The position numbers were made by a program, and so were the translations under genes. A model generated the notes under the pieces. It saw nothing but the letters and a program-made list of their open reading frames with translations. It searched no databases and had not been told where the DNA came from. A stretch of 6,906 bases of DNA, from the NCBI GenBank assembly GCA_913056425.1, contig CAJXLR010000082.1, positions 1-6,906 of the forward strand. The letters are read 5' to 3'. This document shows, one piece after another, positions 1 to 5,575 of this stretch (within the stretch, counting starts at the first letter, position 1; every line of letters starts with the position of its first letter). Origin of the DNA: an uncultured Bacteroidota bacterium. Its GTDB lineage: Bacteria; Bacteroidota; Bacteroidia; NS11-12g; UBA9320.

Positions 1-423
1 ATCGGTGTCTGCTTCAATCTCAATGGCGGGGAGTGTGGGCACATCCGCCTCTTGCATGAGTTTTTTGGCGGAAAGTTTGTCCCCCATCAGACCAATGACC
101 TCTGGGGAAGGACCAATCCACTTCATACCCGCGTCGATGACCGCTTGAGCGAAGGCCTGGTTTTCAGATAGGAAACCGTAGCCGGGATGAATAGCATCCG
201 AATTGGTTATTTCTGCCGCGGCTATAATATTTGGAATACTTAAATAGCTTTCTGAAGAGGCTGCGGGACCGATACATACAGCTTCATCCGCAAATTTTAG
301 GTGAATACTGTCTTTGTCGGCAGTAGAATAAACCGCTACCGTTTTTATACCCATTTCCTTGCATGTACGAATTACACGCAATGCAATTTCACCTCTGTTG
401 GCAATCAGAATCTTATTAAACAT
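1..423 (-). CDS. accC: Biotin carboxylase subunit of acetyl-CoA carboxylase, N-terminal part (partial)
   Basis: AccC carboxylates the biotin on AccB using ATP and bicarbonate, the first half-reaction of acetyl-CoA carboxylase, in the cytoplasm. Only the first 141 codons are present; the gene continues past the left edge, so the ATP-grasp catalytic core is not seen. The start is the ATG at 421-423, which gives the standard opening MFNKILIANRGEIALRV (residues 1-17). HPGYGFLSEN at residues 79-88 and MGDK at 113-116 are hallmark motifs of the biotin-carboxylase N-terminal domain. No clear Shine-Dalgarno sequence precedes the start. The gene lies 28 bases after the accB stop and is very likely co-transcribed with it. 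Residues 124-130 read QEADVPT where many homologues have an AGVP-type segment, a minor variation. Because the family also includes pyruvate and propionyl-CoA carboxylase subunits, the adjacent accB and fabH are what favour the acetyl-CoA role. Confidence 0.95.
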   Translation of the reverse strand, partial: MFNKILIANRGEIALRVIRTCKEMGIKTVAVYSTADKDSIHLKFADEAVCIGPAASSESYLSIPNIIAAAEITNSDAIHPGYGFLSENQAFAQAVIDAGMKWIGPSPEVIGLMGDKLSAKKLMQEADVPTLPAIEIEADTD

Positions 424-446
424 AAAAAAGAGTCTTGGTTAGAAAT

Positions 447-459
447 CGAGCTTAGCTCG
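447..459 (-). other. Small inverted repeat centred on the accB stop codon
   Basis: On the minus strand the sequence reads CGAGC-TAA-GCTCG, a perfect 5-bp GC-rich stem whose three-base loop is exactly the accB stop codon. The next bases are ATTTCT, which is not a proper U-tract, so it is a poor intrinsic terminator. A role at the accB-accC junction, such as an RNA processing or stability element, is only inference. A 5-bp stem could occur by chance. Confidence 0.35.
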
Positions 460-934
460 GATCAATGATAAACAATGGTTGATCGTACTCAACCGGAGAC
501 GCGTCGTCAACACAAATCTTCACAACCTTTCCGGCTACTTCCGACTCGATTTCGTTGAACAACTTCATCGCTTCCACGATACAAATTGTCTGACCAACGC
601 GAATCTCATCACCAACTTCTACGAATGCTGGTTTATCTGGTGATGAACTTCTGTAGAATGTTCCAATCATTGGAGATTTAATCTCAACGCCTGATACCGA
701 ATCATTCGATTTGCTCTCAGTTTGGACTGCCTGTTCAGCTGCAGGTACAGCAGGTGCCGCTGGCTGAGCAACCGGAGCCGCTACCTGTGCCGGAGCAGAA
801 GCAACTGAAACAAGTTCAGTTTTCGGCGCATTCTTCTTTATCTTTAAGCTAAAGTCTTTCTTGTCAACTTCAAGGTGGTCCACTTTGGAGTTGGAAACAA
901 GCTTAACAAGTGTTTGAATCTCTTTTAAATCCAT
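452..934 (-). CDS. accB: Biotin carboxyl carrier protein of acetyl-CoA carboxylase
   Basis: AccB carries the covalently bound biotin that shuttles CO2 from AccC to the carboxyltransferase AccA/AccD. The 160-residue protein is of normal length for the family. Residues 1-38 form the N-terminal segment beginning MDLKEIQTLVKLV. Residues about 41-73 are an Ala/Pro/Val-rich flexible linker. Residues about 82-160 form the biotinyl domain, with SPMIGTFYRS at 87-96 and the biotinylation motif EAMKL at 121-125, which makes Lys124 the expected attachment site. The start is the ATG at 932-934. Upstream, the fabH stop is 38 bases away; downstream, accC starts 28 bases after the stop codon. The order fabH-accB-accC puts malonyl-CoA production next to the enzyme that first uses malonyl-ACP. 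The stop codon is the loop of a 5-bp inverted repeat, listed separately. Confidence 0.97.
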   Translation of the reverse strand: MDLKEIQTLVKLVSNSKVDHLEVDKKDFSLKIKKNAPKTELVSVASAPAQVAAPVAQPAAPAVPAAEQAVQTESKSNDSVSGVEIKSPMIGTFYRSSSPDKPAFVEVGDEIRVGQTICIVEAMKLFNEIESEVAGKVVKICVDDASPVEYDQPLFIIDPS

Positions 935-972
935 AGTTCAAATAAAGGAAATTAATTCGAAAATCAGTGATA

Positions 973-1974
973 TTAGTTCGAGCCGTCGTAGGCCCATTTA
1001 ATGTATATCGCACCCCAAGTGAATCCTCCGCCGAACGCGGCTAAGATGAGGTTGTCACCTTTCTTCAATTGGTTTTCATAATCCCACAAGCACAGAGGCA
1101 ACGTGCCTGATGTTGTATTACCATAGCGTTGGATGTTCAACATCACGCGCTCGGGTGATAATCCCATTCGGTTTGCTGTCGCGTCAATGATTCTTTTATT
1201 CGCTTGATGTGGTACAAGCCAATCTACGTCGTCGCCCGTCAAGTTGTTACGTTCCATAATGTCGTAACTTACTTGTGCCATATTGGTAACGGCAAATTTG
1301 AAAACAGTCTTTCCTTCTTGATAGACATAGTGCAAGCGCTGATCTACCGTTTCATGTGATGGAGGCATTACCGAACCACCAGCTTTTTGATGTAGAAACT
1401 CTCTCCCAGACCCATCTACTTTTAAGATGCTGTCCATAATTCCAACTGGCTCTTCTGTTGGTTCGAGCAATACCGCACCTCCTCCGTCACCAAAGATTAT
1501 GCACGTATTGCGGTCTTCATAATCAAGGATTGCAGACATCTTGTCCACCCCAATTACAACGACTTTCTTATACTGACCCGACTCAATAAAACGACGACCG
1601 GTTTCCAACCCAAACAAGAATCCAGAACAAGCCGCTGCCAAATCATAACCCCATGCATTTGTTGCACCTATTGCATCACAAACAACATTAGCGGTTGCAG
1701 GAAAAACATAGTCTGGTGTAACAGACGCACAGATAACTAAATCTAATTCTTCTGCAGAAATCCCACGTTTCTTGAGCAGTCCTTCTACAGCCGGAATAGC
1801 CATTGCGCTAGCTCCTTTACCTTCCCCTGTCAACTTTCTTCTCTCTATGATACCCGTTCGAGTGCGAATCCACTCGTCGGTTGTATCAACGATTTTTTCA
1901 AGGTCGAAGTTCGTTACAACGTGGTCGGGCACATATCCGTTAACTGCTGTTATTGCTGCTCTGATTTGACTCAT
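973..1974 (-). CDS. fabH: Beta-ketoacyl-ACP synthase III
   Basis: FabH condenses acetyl-CoA (or a branched acyl-CoA primer) with malonyl-ACP to start fatty-acid elongation in the cytoplasm. The 333-residue length is typical. The thiolase-fold catalytic triad is visible: Cys116 in AAACSGFLFG, His256 in VPHQAN (residues 255-259) and Asn286 in RYGNTTSG. The early segment TDEWIRTRTGI (32-42) and the C-terminal FGGGFTWGA (314-322) are further family signatures. The start is the ATG at 1972-1974; only a poor ribosome site precedes it. The gene follows plsX after 31 bases and precedes accB by 38 bases, so it sits inside the fatty-acid block. Primer preference (straight or branched) cannot be told from sequence alone, although branched iso fatty acids are common in this phylum. 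Confidence 0.97.
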   Translation of the reverse strand: MSQIRAAITAVNGYVPDHVVTNFDLEKIVDTTDEWIRTRTGIIERRKLTGEGKGASAMAIPAVEGLLKKRGISAEELDLVICASVTPDYVFPATANVVCDAIGATNAWGYDLAAACSGFLFGLETGRRFIESGQYKKVVVIGVDKMSAILDYEDRNTCIIFGDGGGAVLLEPTEEPVGIMDSILKVDGSGREFLHQKAGGSVMPPSHETVDQRLHYVYQEGKTVFKFAVTNMAQVSYDIMERNNLTGDDVDWLVPHQANKRIIDATANRMGLSPERVMLNIQRYGNTTSGTLPLCLWDYENQLKKGDNLILAAFGGGFTWGAIYIKWAYDGSN

Positions 1975-2005
1975 TAAAAGAAATTAAGCGGTAAAAATAA
2001 TTAAA

Positions 2006-2941
2006 TTAGAGACTTGCCTTAATCTTTTGGATTAGGTTGGACATAACCACCTGCTTGGTTAATCGTATCATATTCTCAAAAGTATTGGCGCGAGAGATAC
2101 CGTGACCAATGACTACAGGTTTGTTTACACCAAGGATTGCTGTTCCGCCGTAAGATTCAAAGTTGAATCGATCTAAGAAATCATCTTCAATGCCTCGCTT
2201 TTTGAGTTTATAGTAGAAACCTTCACACGTTTTCAATACAATGTTTCCGGTAAAACCATCGCAAACGATTACATCTGCCTTGTCTCCAAAAAGGTCTCTC
2301 CCCTCTACGTTGCCAACGAAGTTAATGTTGCGTAAGTCTTCGAGAAGCGGATAAACAGCTTGATTTAACAAGTTACCTTTCTCTTTCTCCTCGCCAATGC
2401 TTAGCAACCCAACACGAGGATTCTCAATGTTTAAGACATGCTGAGCATAGAGACTACCCAGAATAGCAAACTGGGCAAGAACGTCAGGTTTCACATCTGC
2501 ATTCGCTCCAACATCTAGCATAAGACCGTTGGAACCATCGACCTTAGGAACGAGCGTTGTAAGCGAGGGGCGCTGAATACCATCAATTGCCTTTACGGTG
2601 TACAATGCACCAACCATCATTGCCCCGGTGTTGCCAGCTCCGGCAAAACCATCAATAGCACCCTCGGCTAGTAGTTTCAAGCCAACATTGATACTAGAGT
2701 TTCGTTTTTGTGAAATTGCTCGGGTTGGGTGTTCTCCCATCCCAATTACCTCCTCCGCATAGACAATACTTAGACGATTCGGTTTGTCGCGATCGGCGTA
2801 ATAATCGTCTATAACTTGTTGCTGACCAATGAGCGTAATTTGGACTTCGCTCAGGTCCGGTGAGGATAGCGCTTTTTCAACCCCCTTAAGTGTTTCAATG
2901 GGTGCGAAATCGCCACCCATCACATCTATCCCAATCTTCAT
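2006..2941 (-). CDS. plsX: Phosphate acyltransferase PlsX
   Basis: PlsX converts acyl-ACP and phosphate to acyl-phosphate, the donor for PlsY in glycerol-3-phosphate acylation, so it links fatty-acid synthesis to phospholipid synthesis. It is a peripheral membrane enzyme. The 311-residue protein opens with the family motif IDVMGGDFAP (5-14) and contains AGNTGAMM (102-109), DVGANADVKP (143-152), NVEGRDLFGD (211-220), CDGFTGN (227-233) and YGGTAILGVNKPVVIGHG (264-281), all characteristic of PlsX. The start is the ATG at 2939-2941, 18 bases after the rpmF stop, and no strong Shine-Dalgarno sequence is seen. The rpmF-plsX-fabH order matches that of E. coli and many other bacteria, which supports co-transcription. 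Nothing is truncated or unusual. Confidence 0.97.
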   Translation of the reverse strand: MKIGIDVMGGDFAPIETLKGVEKALSSPDLSEVQITLIGQQQVIDDYYADRDKPNRLSIVYAEEVIGMGEHPTRAISQKRNSSINVGLKLLAEGAIDGFAGAGNTGAMMVGALYTVKAIDGIQRPSLTTLVPKVDGSNGLMLDVGANADVKPDVLAQFAILGSLYAQHVLNIENPRVGLLSIGEEKEKGNLLNQAVYPLLEDLRNINFVGNVEGRDLFGDKADVIVCDGFTGNIVLKTCEGFYYKLKKRGIEDDFLDRFNFESYGGTAILGVNKPVVIGHGISRANTFENMIRLTKQVVMSNLIQKIKASL

Positions 2942-2959
2942 TTTATCCGTAAGCCGATG

Positions 2960-3145
2960 TTAAGCTTCCTCATTAACATCAATCACTTTCATACCTCGAT
3001 ACATTCCAGTTTCAAGGTTCAAGCGGTGATATTGAGAAACTTCACCCGTCTTAGGATCTTTGATCAGTTGTTTAAACGCAAGCTTGTCGTGAGTTCTGCG
3101 CTTGTCTCTCCTGGTCTTCGAAATTTTTCGCTTTGGATGAGCCAT
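2960..3145 (-). CDS. rpmF: 50S ribosomal protein L32
   Basis: This is a small basic protein of the large ribosomal subunit. The 61-residue product begins MAHPKRKISKTRRDKRRTHD, the usual L32 opening, with a strongly Arg/Lys-rich first half and a Tyr-His-containing segment (SQYHRLN, residues 37-43) in the middle. It has no cysteines, so it is the form without a zinc ribbon. The ATG at 3143-3145 lies four bases after the stop codon of the DUF177 gene, which suggests translational coupling. plsX follows after 18 bases. Pairing of the DUF177 gene with rpmF is a very widespread arrangement. The overlapping plus-strand reading frame at 2957-3160 is a shadow. Confidence 0.96.
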   Translation of the reverse strand: MAHPKRKISKTRRDKRRTHDKLAFKQLIKDPKTGEVSQYHRLNLETGMYRGMKVIDVNEEA

Positions 3146-3149
3146 ACTA

Positions 3150-3674
3150 TCAGTTTTTAAATATTCCTTTTAGTTTCTGCCATTCTGGATGATCCTCATT
3201 TGCCGGTTTCTCATCGTCCTCTGGCTGATTTAACTTACTTAACAATTCCGCATCGCACTCTTTCCTGTTTACGGAGTCTTTGCATTCAATTCGCATGGGC
3301 AATTGCAACAGGGTATAATCGAACAGATGTTGGCGAAGATCTAATTCAATCTCAGCCGTTGGTACTTGTATTAAATCGGGTTCATCCTCAATTTCTTTGT
3401 CAGAAATCTTCACGTGAAGACTAGCTTCACCTTTTATTGGATAATCCAACTCACTCAAACAAACATCACATTCTTTACCTAGTGTCCCCTCAATTTTAAA
3501 ATCGAGTTGCAAATAGTTTTCACTCCGGTAAACATTTAAAAGAACGTTAACGTGCCCATTAAGGACTAGGTCTTGTTCGAACGAATCAAAGAAGTCGTTA
3601 TCTAAGTGATAATCGAAGTGGTGTAAACCTTCCTTCAACGACCCATATTGTAACAACCAATCCTTGCGCTCCAT
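3150..3674 (-). CDS. DUF177/YceD-family protein encoded upstream of L32
   Basis: This is a member of the DUF177 (YceD) family, which is widely found just upstream of rpmF. In plants and E. coli, members have been linked to 23S rRNA accumulation, but the exact activity is not settled. I chose the ATG at 3672-3674, giving 174 residues (MERKDWLLQYGSL), because GGAGGAGG lies immediately upstream; the longer TTG start at 3686 would place that site inside the coding region. Visible features are the CDVC pair at residues 69-72 in the usual Cys-x-x-Cys-Leu position, further cysteines at 131 and 140, an acidic low-complexity stretch (PEDDEKPANEDH, 151-162) and the characteristic ending HPEWQKLKGIFKN. 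The TGA stop is four bases before rpmF. A -7 promoter element just upstream suggests that transcription of the rpmF-plsX-fabH-acc block starts here. Confidence 0.9.
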   Translation of the reverse strand: MERKDWLLQYGSLKEGLHHFDYHLDNDFFDSFEQDLVLNGHVNVLLNVYRSENYLQLDFKIEGTLGKECDVCLSELDYPIKGEASLHVKISDKEIEDEPDLIQVPTAEIELDLRQHLFDYTLLQLPMRIECKDSVNRKECDAELLSKLNQPEDDEKPANEDHPEWQKLKGIFKN

Positions 3675-3676
3675 TA

Positions 3677-3684
3677 CCTCCTCC
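3677..3684 (-). promoter_or_regulatory. Strong Shine-Dalgarno site of the DUF177 gene
   Basis: The minus strand reads GGAGGAGG two bases before the ATG at 3674; the first GGAGG has a five-base spacing. It decides the start codon. It also stands out because Bacteroidota genes, including the others in this window, usually lack a recognisable Shine-Dalgarno sequence. Confidence 0.65.
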
Positions 3685-3696
3685 AAAAAGGGTCGG

Positions 3697-3704
3697 CAAA
3701 ATTA
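3697..3704 (-). promoter_or_regulatory. Candidate -7 promoter element before the DUF177-rpmF-plsX-fabH-acc block
   Basis: The minus strand reads TAATTTTG, a full match to the Bacteroidota sigma-ABfr -7 consensus TAnnTTTG. It lies 22 bases before the chosen ATG, so a transcript would have a short leader of roughly 15 bases. No good TTTG -33 element is seen at the expected spacing; that stretch is instead a T-run and a palindrome. Match by chance in AT-rich sequence is possible. Confidence 0.45.
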
Positions 3705-3717
3705 CCACAAATTGTGG
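3705..3717. repeat. Perfect 13-base palindrome abutting the -7 element
   Basis: CCACAA-A-TTGTGG has 6-bp arms around one central base. It ends exactly where the -7 element begins on the minus strand and so occupies the promoter spacer. On the minus strand the T-run comes before rather than after it, which does not fit an intrinsic terminator of pdxA. It could be an operator for a dimeric regulator, but no regulator can be named from sequence. Confidence 0.4.
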
Positions 3718-3729
3718 AAAAAAGGAACT

Positions 3730-4809
3730 TTAACTTAGATTGGGTACACCAATACTAAATTTCTCGCGTCGGTGGCTTTTAAATTCCAGTGGGTTTTGGT
3801 TTAGTTCATTGTATTCAATGCGGTTTTTGTAAATGTTTTTTACAGCAAATACAGCATTCACCAATGAATTAACTGAAGCTTCACCCTTTCCTACCAAGCC
3901 ATTTGCCGTTCCGTGATCCGGTGAAGTTCGTACAATTGGTAAGCCCGCGGTGTAATTGACCCCATCGTGAAAAGCCAGTTGCTTGAACGGAATTAAGCCT
4001 TGGTCGTGATACATAGCCAATACGGCATCGAACTGCAGGTAAGCTTTGTTGCCAAAAAAACCATCGGCGGGATATGGACCATATACCAGTTCACCTTTGT
4101 CGACAAATTCTTTGATCGCAGGTTGGATCACTTCAATTTCTTCTTTACCAATAAGTCCTTGATCACCGCTATGCGGATTTAAACCAAGAACAGCGATTTT
4201 GGGTTTGCGAACTGCAAAATCAAACTTTAGAGATTGAATGAGTGTCTCAATCTTGCTTTTGATTAAATCTTGGCTGAGCGCTTTGCTTACTTCTGTGATT
4301 GGGATATGCCCAGTGACAACACCAACCCTCAACTCGTCAGATGCCAGAATCATCATGTAACGATCTACATCGAACTCTTCTGCCAGGTAGTCGGTATGCC
4401 CAGCAAAGGCAAATTCTTCGGAATGTATAACGTGCTTGTCAATAGGTAGAGTCACAACATTGTGAACCTCGCCATTTTTAATCGCTTCGACACCTCTTTT
4501 GAGCGACTCAAATGCCACCTTACCAGATTCTTTGTTGGGTTTACCCATGTCAACAGAGAAGTCTCCAACATCCAAATTGAAAACATTTATCTCTCCGGAT
4601 TTAAACTCTGAAGCTTTCTTCACATAGTTAATTGATAACTCAATCCCCAAGTGGTCGAGATAAAACTCGACAATGGACTTTGAGCTGTAAAGAACAGGGG
4701 AACAATGTTTTAAAAGCGTCTCATGCTCAAAAGCGCGGACAAAAAGTTCCACCCCAATACCATTTGGGTCTCCCTGAGTAAAACCAAGAAATGTGTCGTT
4801 GTATTCCAT
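3730..4809 (-). CDS. pdxA: 4-hydroxythreonine-4-phosphate dehydrogenase
   Basis: PdxA oxidises 4-phosphooxy-L-threonine with NAD(P)+; the product decarboxylates and PdxJ then uses it to make pyridoxine 5'-phosphate in the DXP-dependent vitamin B6 pathway. I chose the ATG at 4807-4809 (359 residues, MEYNDTFLGFTQGDPNGIG) rather than an upstream TTG at 4830, because the family normally has only a few residues before GxTQGDxNGIG and because the longer start overlaps a promoter-like element. The three divalent-metal ligands expected in the family are present: His138 in AGHTDYLAE, His213 in GLNPHSGDQG and His268 in YHDQGLIPFK. SPDHGTANGLVGKG (residues 296-309) is the usual C-terminal signature. It lies 44 bases after the response-regulator gene and 55 bases before the DUF177 gene, so it may be its own transcription unit. 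Length is slightly above the E. coli enzyme (329 residues). Confidence 0.95.
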   Translation of the reverse strand: MEYNDTFLGFTQGDPNGIGVELFVRAFEHETLLKHCSPVLYSSKSIVEFYLDHLGIELSINYVKKASEFKSGEINVFNLDVGDFSVDMGKPNKESGKVAFESLKRGVEAIKNGEVHNVVTLPIDKHVIHSEEFAFAGHTDYLAEEFDVDRYMMILASDELRVGVVTGHIPITEVSKALSQDLIKSKIETLIQSLKFDFAVRKPKIAVLGLNPHSGDQGLIGKEEIEVIQPAIKEFVDKGELVYGPYPADGFFGNKAYLQFDAVLAMYHDQGLIPFKQLAFHDGVNYTAGLPIVRTSPDHGTANGLVGKGEASVNSLVNAVFAVKNIYKNRIEYNELNQNPLEFKSHRREKFSIGVPNLS

Positions 4810-4827
4810 GCGCTTAAATCTCAAGCG

Positions 4828-4835
4828 CAAAGATA
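4828..4835 (-). promoter_or_regulatory. Candidate -7 promoter element of pdxA
   Basis: The minus strand reads TATCTTTG, a full match to TAnnTTTG, 18 bases before the chosen pdxA ATG. The identical octamer precedes the response-regulator gene. The nearest upstream TTTG is only 11 bases away, too close for a normal -33 element, and the implied leader is very short, so the call is tentative. Confidence 0.35.
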
Positions 4836-4853
4836 AACGGTATATGCAAAGTG

Positions 4854-5318
4854 CTAGCTGATAAGTTTCTGGCGCAACATGAACTCCAATTTTTCATTGG
4901 TTTCCATAAGTTGTACCATATCCGTTTTGCTCTTTTTCTCAGACAGGAACTTCTCATAAGCCTCATTAACCGTCTTGCGAACAAGATCAACATTCATTGG
5001 CTTGTAGAGGTACTTGTAGATCTGACCGCGATTTACGCCATCAACAACTACATTCAGCTCCGAACAACCTGTTAGAAGTACTCGAGTGATGGAAGGATGT
5101 GTTTTGCATAATGTCTCAAAAAACTCGATACCCGTGATGTGAGGCATCTTGTGATCAGACAAAACAACGTGGATTTCTTCAGATTCAATTACTTGATAAG
5201 CCTCATCAATGCTGTTGGCAAGATGTACTTTGAATTCACGTCTGAAGTTTGCGTTAAAGGAGTTGAGATTTTCTACCTCATCATCGAGGTACAGAACCGA
5301 AATTTTCTTCGTGCTCAT
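4854..5318 (-). CDS. Stand-alone response-regulator receiver protein with C-terminal coiled coil
   Basis: This is a CheY-like receiver domain that probably relays phosphorylation from an unknown histidine kinase. I use the ATG at 5316-5318 (154 residues, MSTKKISVLYLDDE); a TTG nine bases upstream would add only three residues. Receiver signatures are the acidic pair Asp12-Asp13, the phospho-acceptor Asp55 in VVLSDHKMP, Thr83 in LLTG and Lys106 in YLYKPM. The IYKYLYKP segment near the end of the receiver resembles receivers fused to HD-GYP or kinase outputs. After residue about 112 there is only a charged amphipathic helix, probably coiled coil, ending NEKLEFMLRQKLIS; no DNA-binding or enzymatic domain follows. 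No kinase gene is nearby. It lies between divergent regulatory DNA and pdxA, and a functional tie to B6 synthesis is not supported. It may act by protein-protein contact. Confidence 0.88.
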   Translation of the reverse strand: MSTKKISVLYLDDEVENLNSFNANFRREFKVHLANSIDEAYQVIESEEIHVVLSDHKMPHITGIEFFETLCKTHPSITRVLLTGCSELNVVVDGVNRGQIYKYLYKPMNVDLVRKTVNEAYEKFLSEKKSKTDMVQLMETNEKLEFMLRQKLIS

Positions 5319-5346
5319 GATTAACAATTTTCATTAAGTAGTTCTA

Positions 5347-5361
5347 AGTAGTAGTAGTAGT
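5347..5361. repeat. Trinucleotide repeat (AGT)5
   Basis: Five tandem AGT units lie in the leader of the response-regulator gene, 29 bases from its ATG. They are preceded by two copies of TAAGTAGT (5335-5342 and 5345-5352, ten bases apart), the second running into the repeat. Such a tract can change length by slippage and so alter leader length. Any phase-variable effect is inference. Confidence 0.6.
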
Positions 5362-5366
5362 AATGC

Positions 5367-5389
5367 GAGTATACTTTTTGGGTGTACTC
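5367..5389. repeat. Imperfect inverted repeat in the response-regulator leader
   Basis: GAGTATAC and GTGTACTC flank a seven-base loop, TTTTTGG. Seven of eight positions are complementary; the eighth is a G-T wobble on the plus strand and a C-A mismatch on the minus strand. It lies just downstream of the minus-strand -7 element, so it would form the 5' end of the response-regulator transcript. Confidence 0.35.
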
Positions 5390-5394
5390 AAAGT

Positions 5395-5402
5395 CAAAGA
5401 TA
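5395..5402 (-). promoter_or_regulatory. Candidate -7 promoter element of the response-regulator gene
   Basis: The minus strand reads TATCTTTG, a full match to the Bacteroidota TAnnTTTG consensus, in an AT-rich context 76 bases before the ATG at 5318. Transcription would start near 5389. The -33 side is weak: the stretch GGTTTCG at the approximate position is not TTTG. It is the best promoter candidate in the divergent region. Confidence 0.5.
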
Positions 5403-5436
5403 GAAATAATATTTATCGAAACCTGAAAATCATTTG

Positions 5437-5466
5437 TTTTTGTATTTCAGAAGCCCAAATTGCTTT
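5437..5466 (+). promoter_or_regulatory. Weak candidate promoter of the ThiF-nitroreductase gene
   Basis: A TTTTTG run near 5437-5442 is followed after 17 bases by TTGCTTTG (5459-5466), one mismatch from TAnnTTTG. Transcription would begin near 5472 and give a leader of about 100 bases containing the tandem octamer and the ribosome-site hairpin. A single mismatch in AT-rich DNA makes this tentative. Confidence 0.25.
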
Positions 5467-5522
5467 GTCAAAATTCCGTCTATTATTTTAATCATAGGGC
5501 GTTAGCTGGCCTCTAGTAACTC

Positions 5523-5538
5523 TCAGGTAATCAGGTAA
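5523..5538. repeat. Tandem duplication of TCAGGTAA
   Basis: Two exact copies of the octamer TCAGGTAA lie head to tail, followed by TC. They are flanked by TCTAGTAA (5512-5519) and TCTAGTAG (5539-5546), which are 27 bases apart. This could be a paired half-site for a regulator in the leader of the downstream gene, or a simple slippage duplication. Confidence 0.4.
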
Positions 5539-5542
5539 TCTA

Positions 5543-5574
5543 GTAGTATCTTACGGAGTAATATAGAATACTAC
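5543..5574 (+). promoter_or_regulatory. Inverted repeat enclosing the ribosome-binding site of the TTG-started gene
   Basis: GTAGTAT (5543-5549) and ATACTAC (5568-5574) form a perfect 7-bp stem with an 18-base loop, ending one base before the TTG start. Inside the loop, TTAC-GGA-GTAA (5551-5561) is a second small inverted repeat that contains GGAG (5555-5558), the only Shine-Dalgarno-like string here. The linear spacing from GGAG to TTG, 17 bases, is too long for efficient initiation, so folding may matter. This is inference from sequence complementarity only. Confidence 0.4.
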
Positions 5575-5575
5575 A

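Larger units (their letters stand above)
5319..5575. other. Divergent intergenic region, 257 bases
   Basis: This AT-rich region separates the minus-strand response-regulator gene from the plus-strand ThiF-nitroreductase gene. It holds a (AGT)5 run, a possible leader hairpin (5367-5389), a minus-strand -7 element (5395-5402), a weaker plus-strand promoter candidate (around 5437-5466), a tandem octamer (5523-5538) and an inverted repeat around the plus-strand ribosome site (5543-5574). The motif TAGTA recurs on both sides. I see no open reading frame with coding character and no tRNA. Individual items are listed separately. Confidence 0.7.

Noticed and set aside
935..972. Promoter between fabH and accB
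   Set aside because: The TTTATTTG string near 939-946 has one mismatch to the -7 element and lies only about five bases from the accB ATG, too close for a useful leader.
1772..1969. Plus-strand frame of 65 codons
   Set aside because: It is antisense to the well-conserved start of fabH and has no ribosome site or recognisable product.
3705..3729. Intrinsic terminator after pdxA
   Set aside because: The palindrome CCACAAATTGTGG is AT-rich in its centre, and the T-run on the minus strand precedes it instead of following it.
4809..4830. Longer pdxA start at a TTG (4830)
   Set aside because: It would add seven residues before the normal family N-terminus, and its codon falls within the TATCTTTG promoter-like element.
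1..4835. Mobile element or horizontally acquired island
   Set aside because: Gene content and order are conserved housekeeping, codon use looks uniform by eye, and no integrase, transposase, long repeat or tRNA edge is seen.
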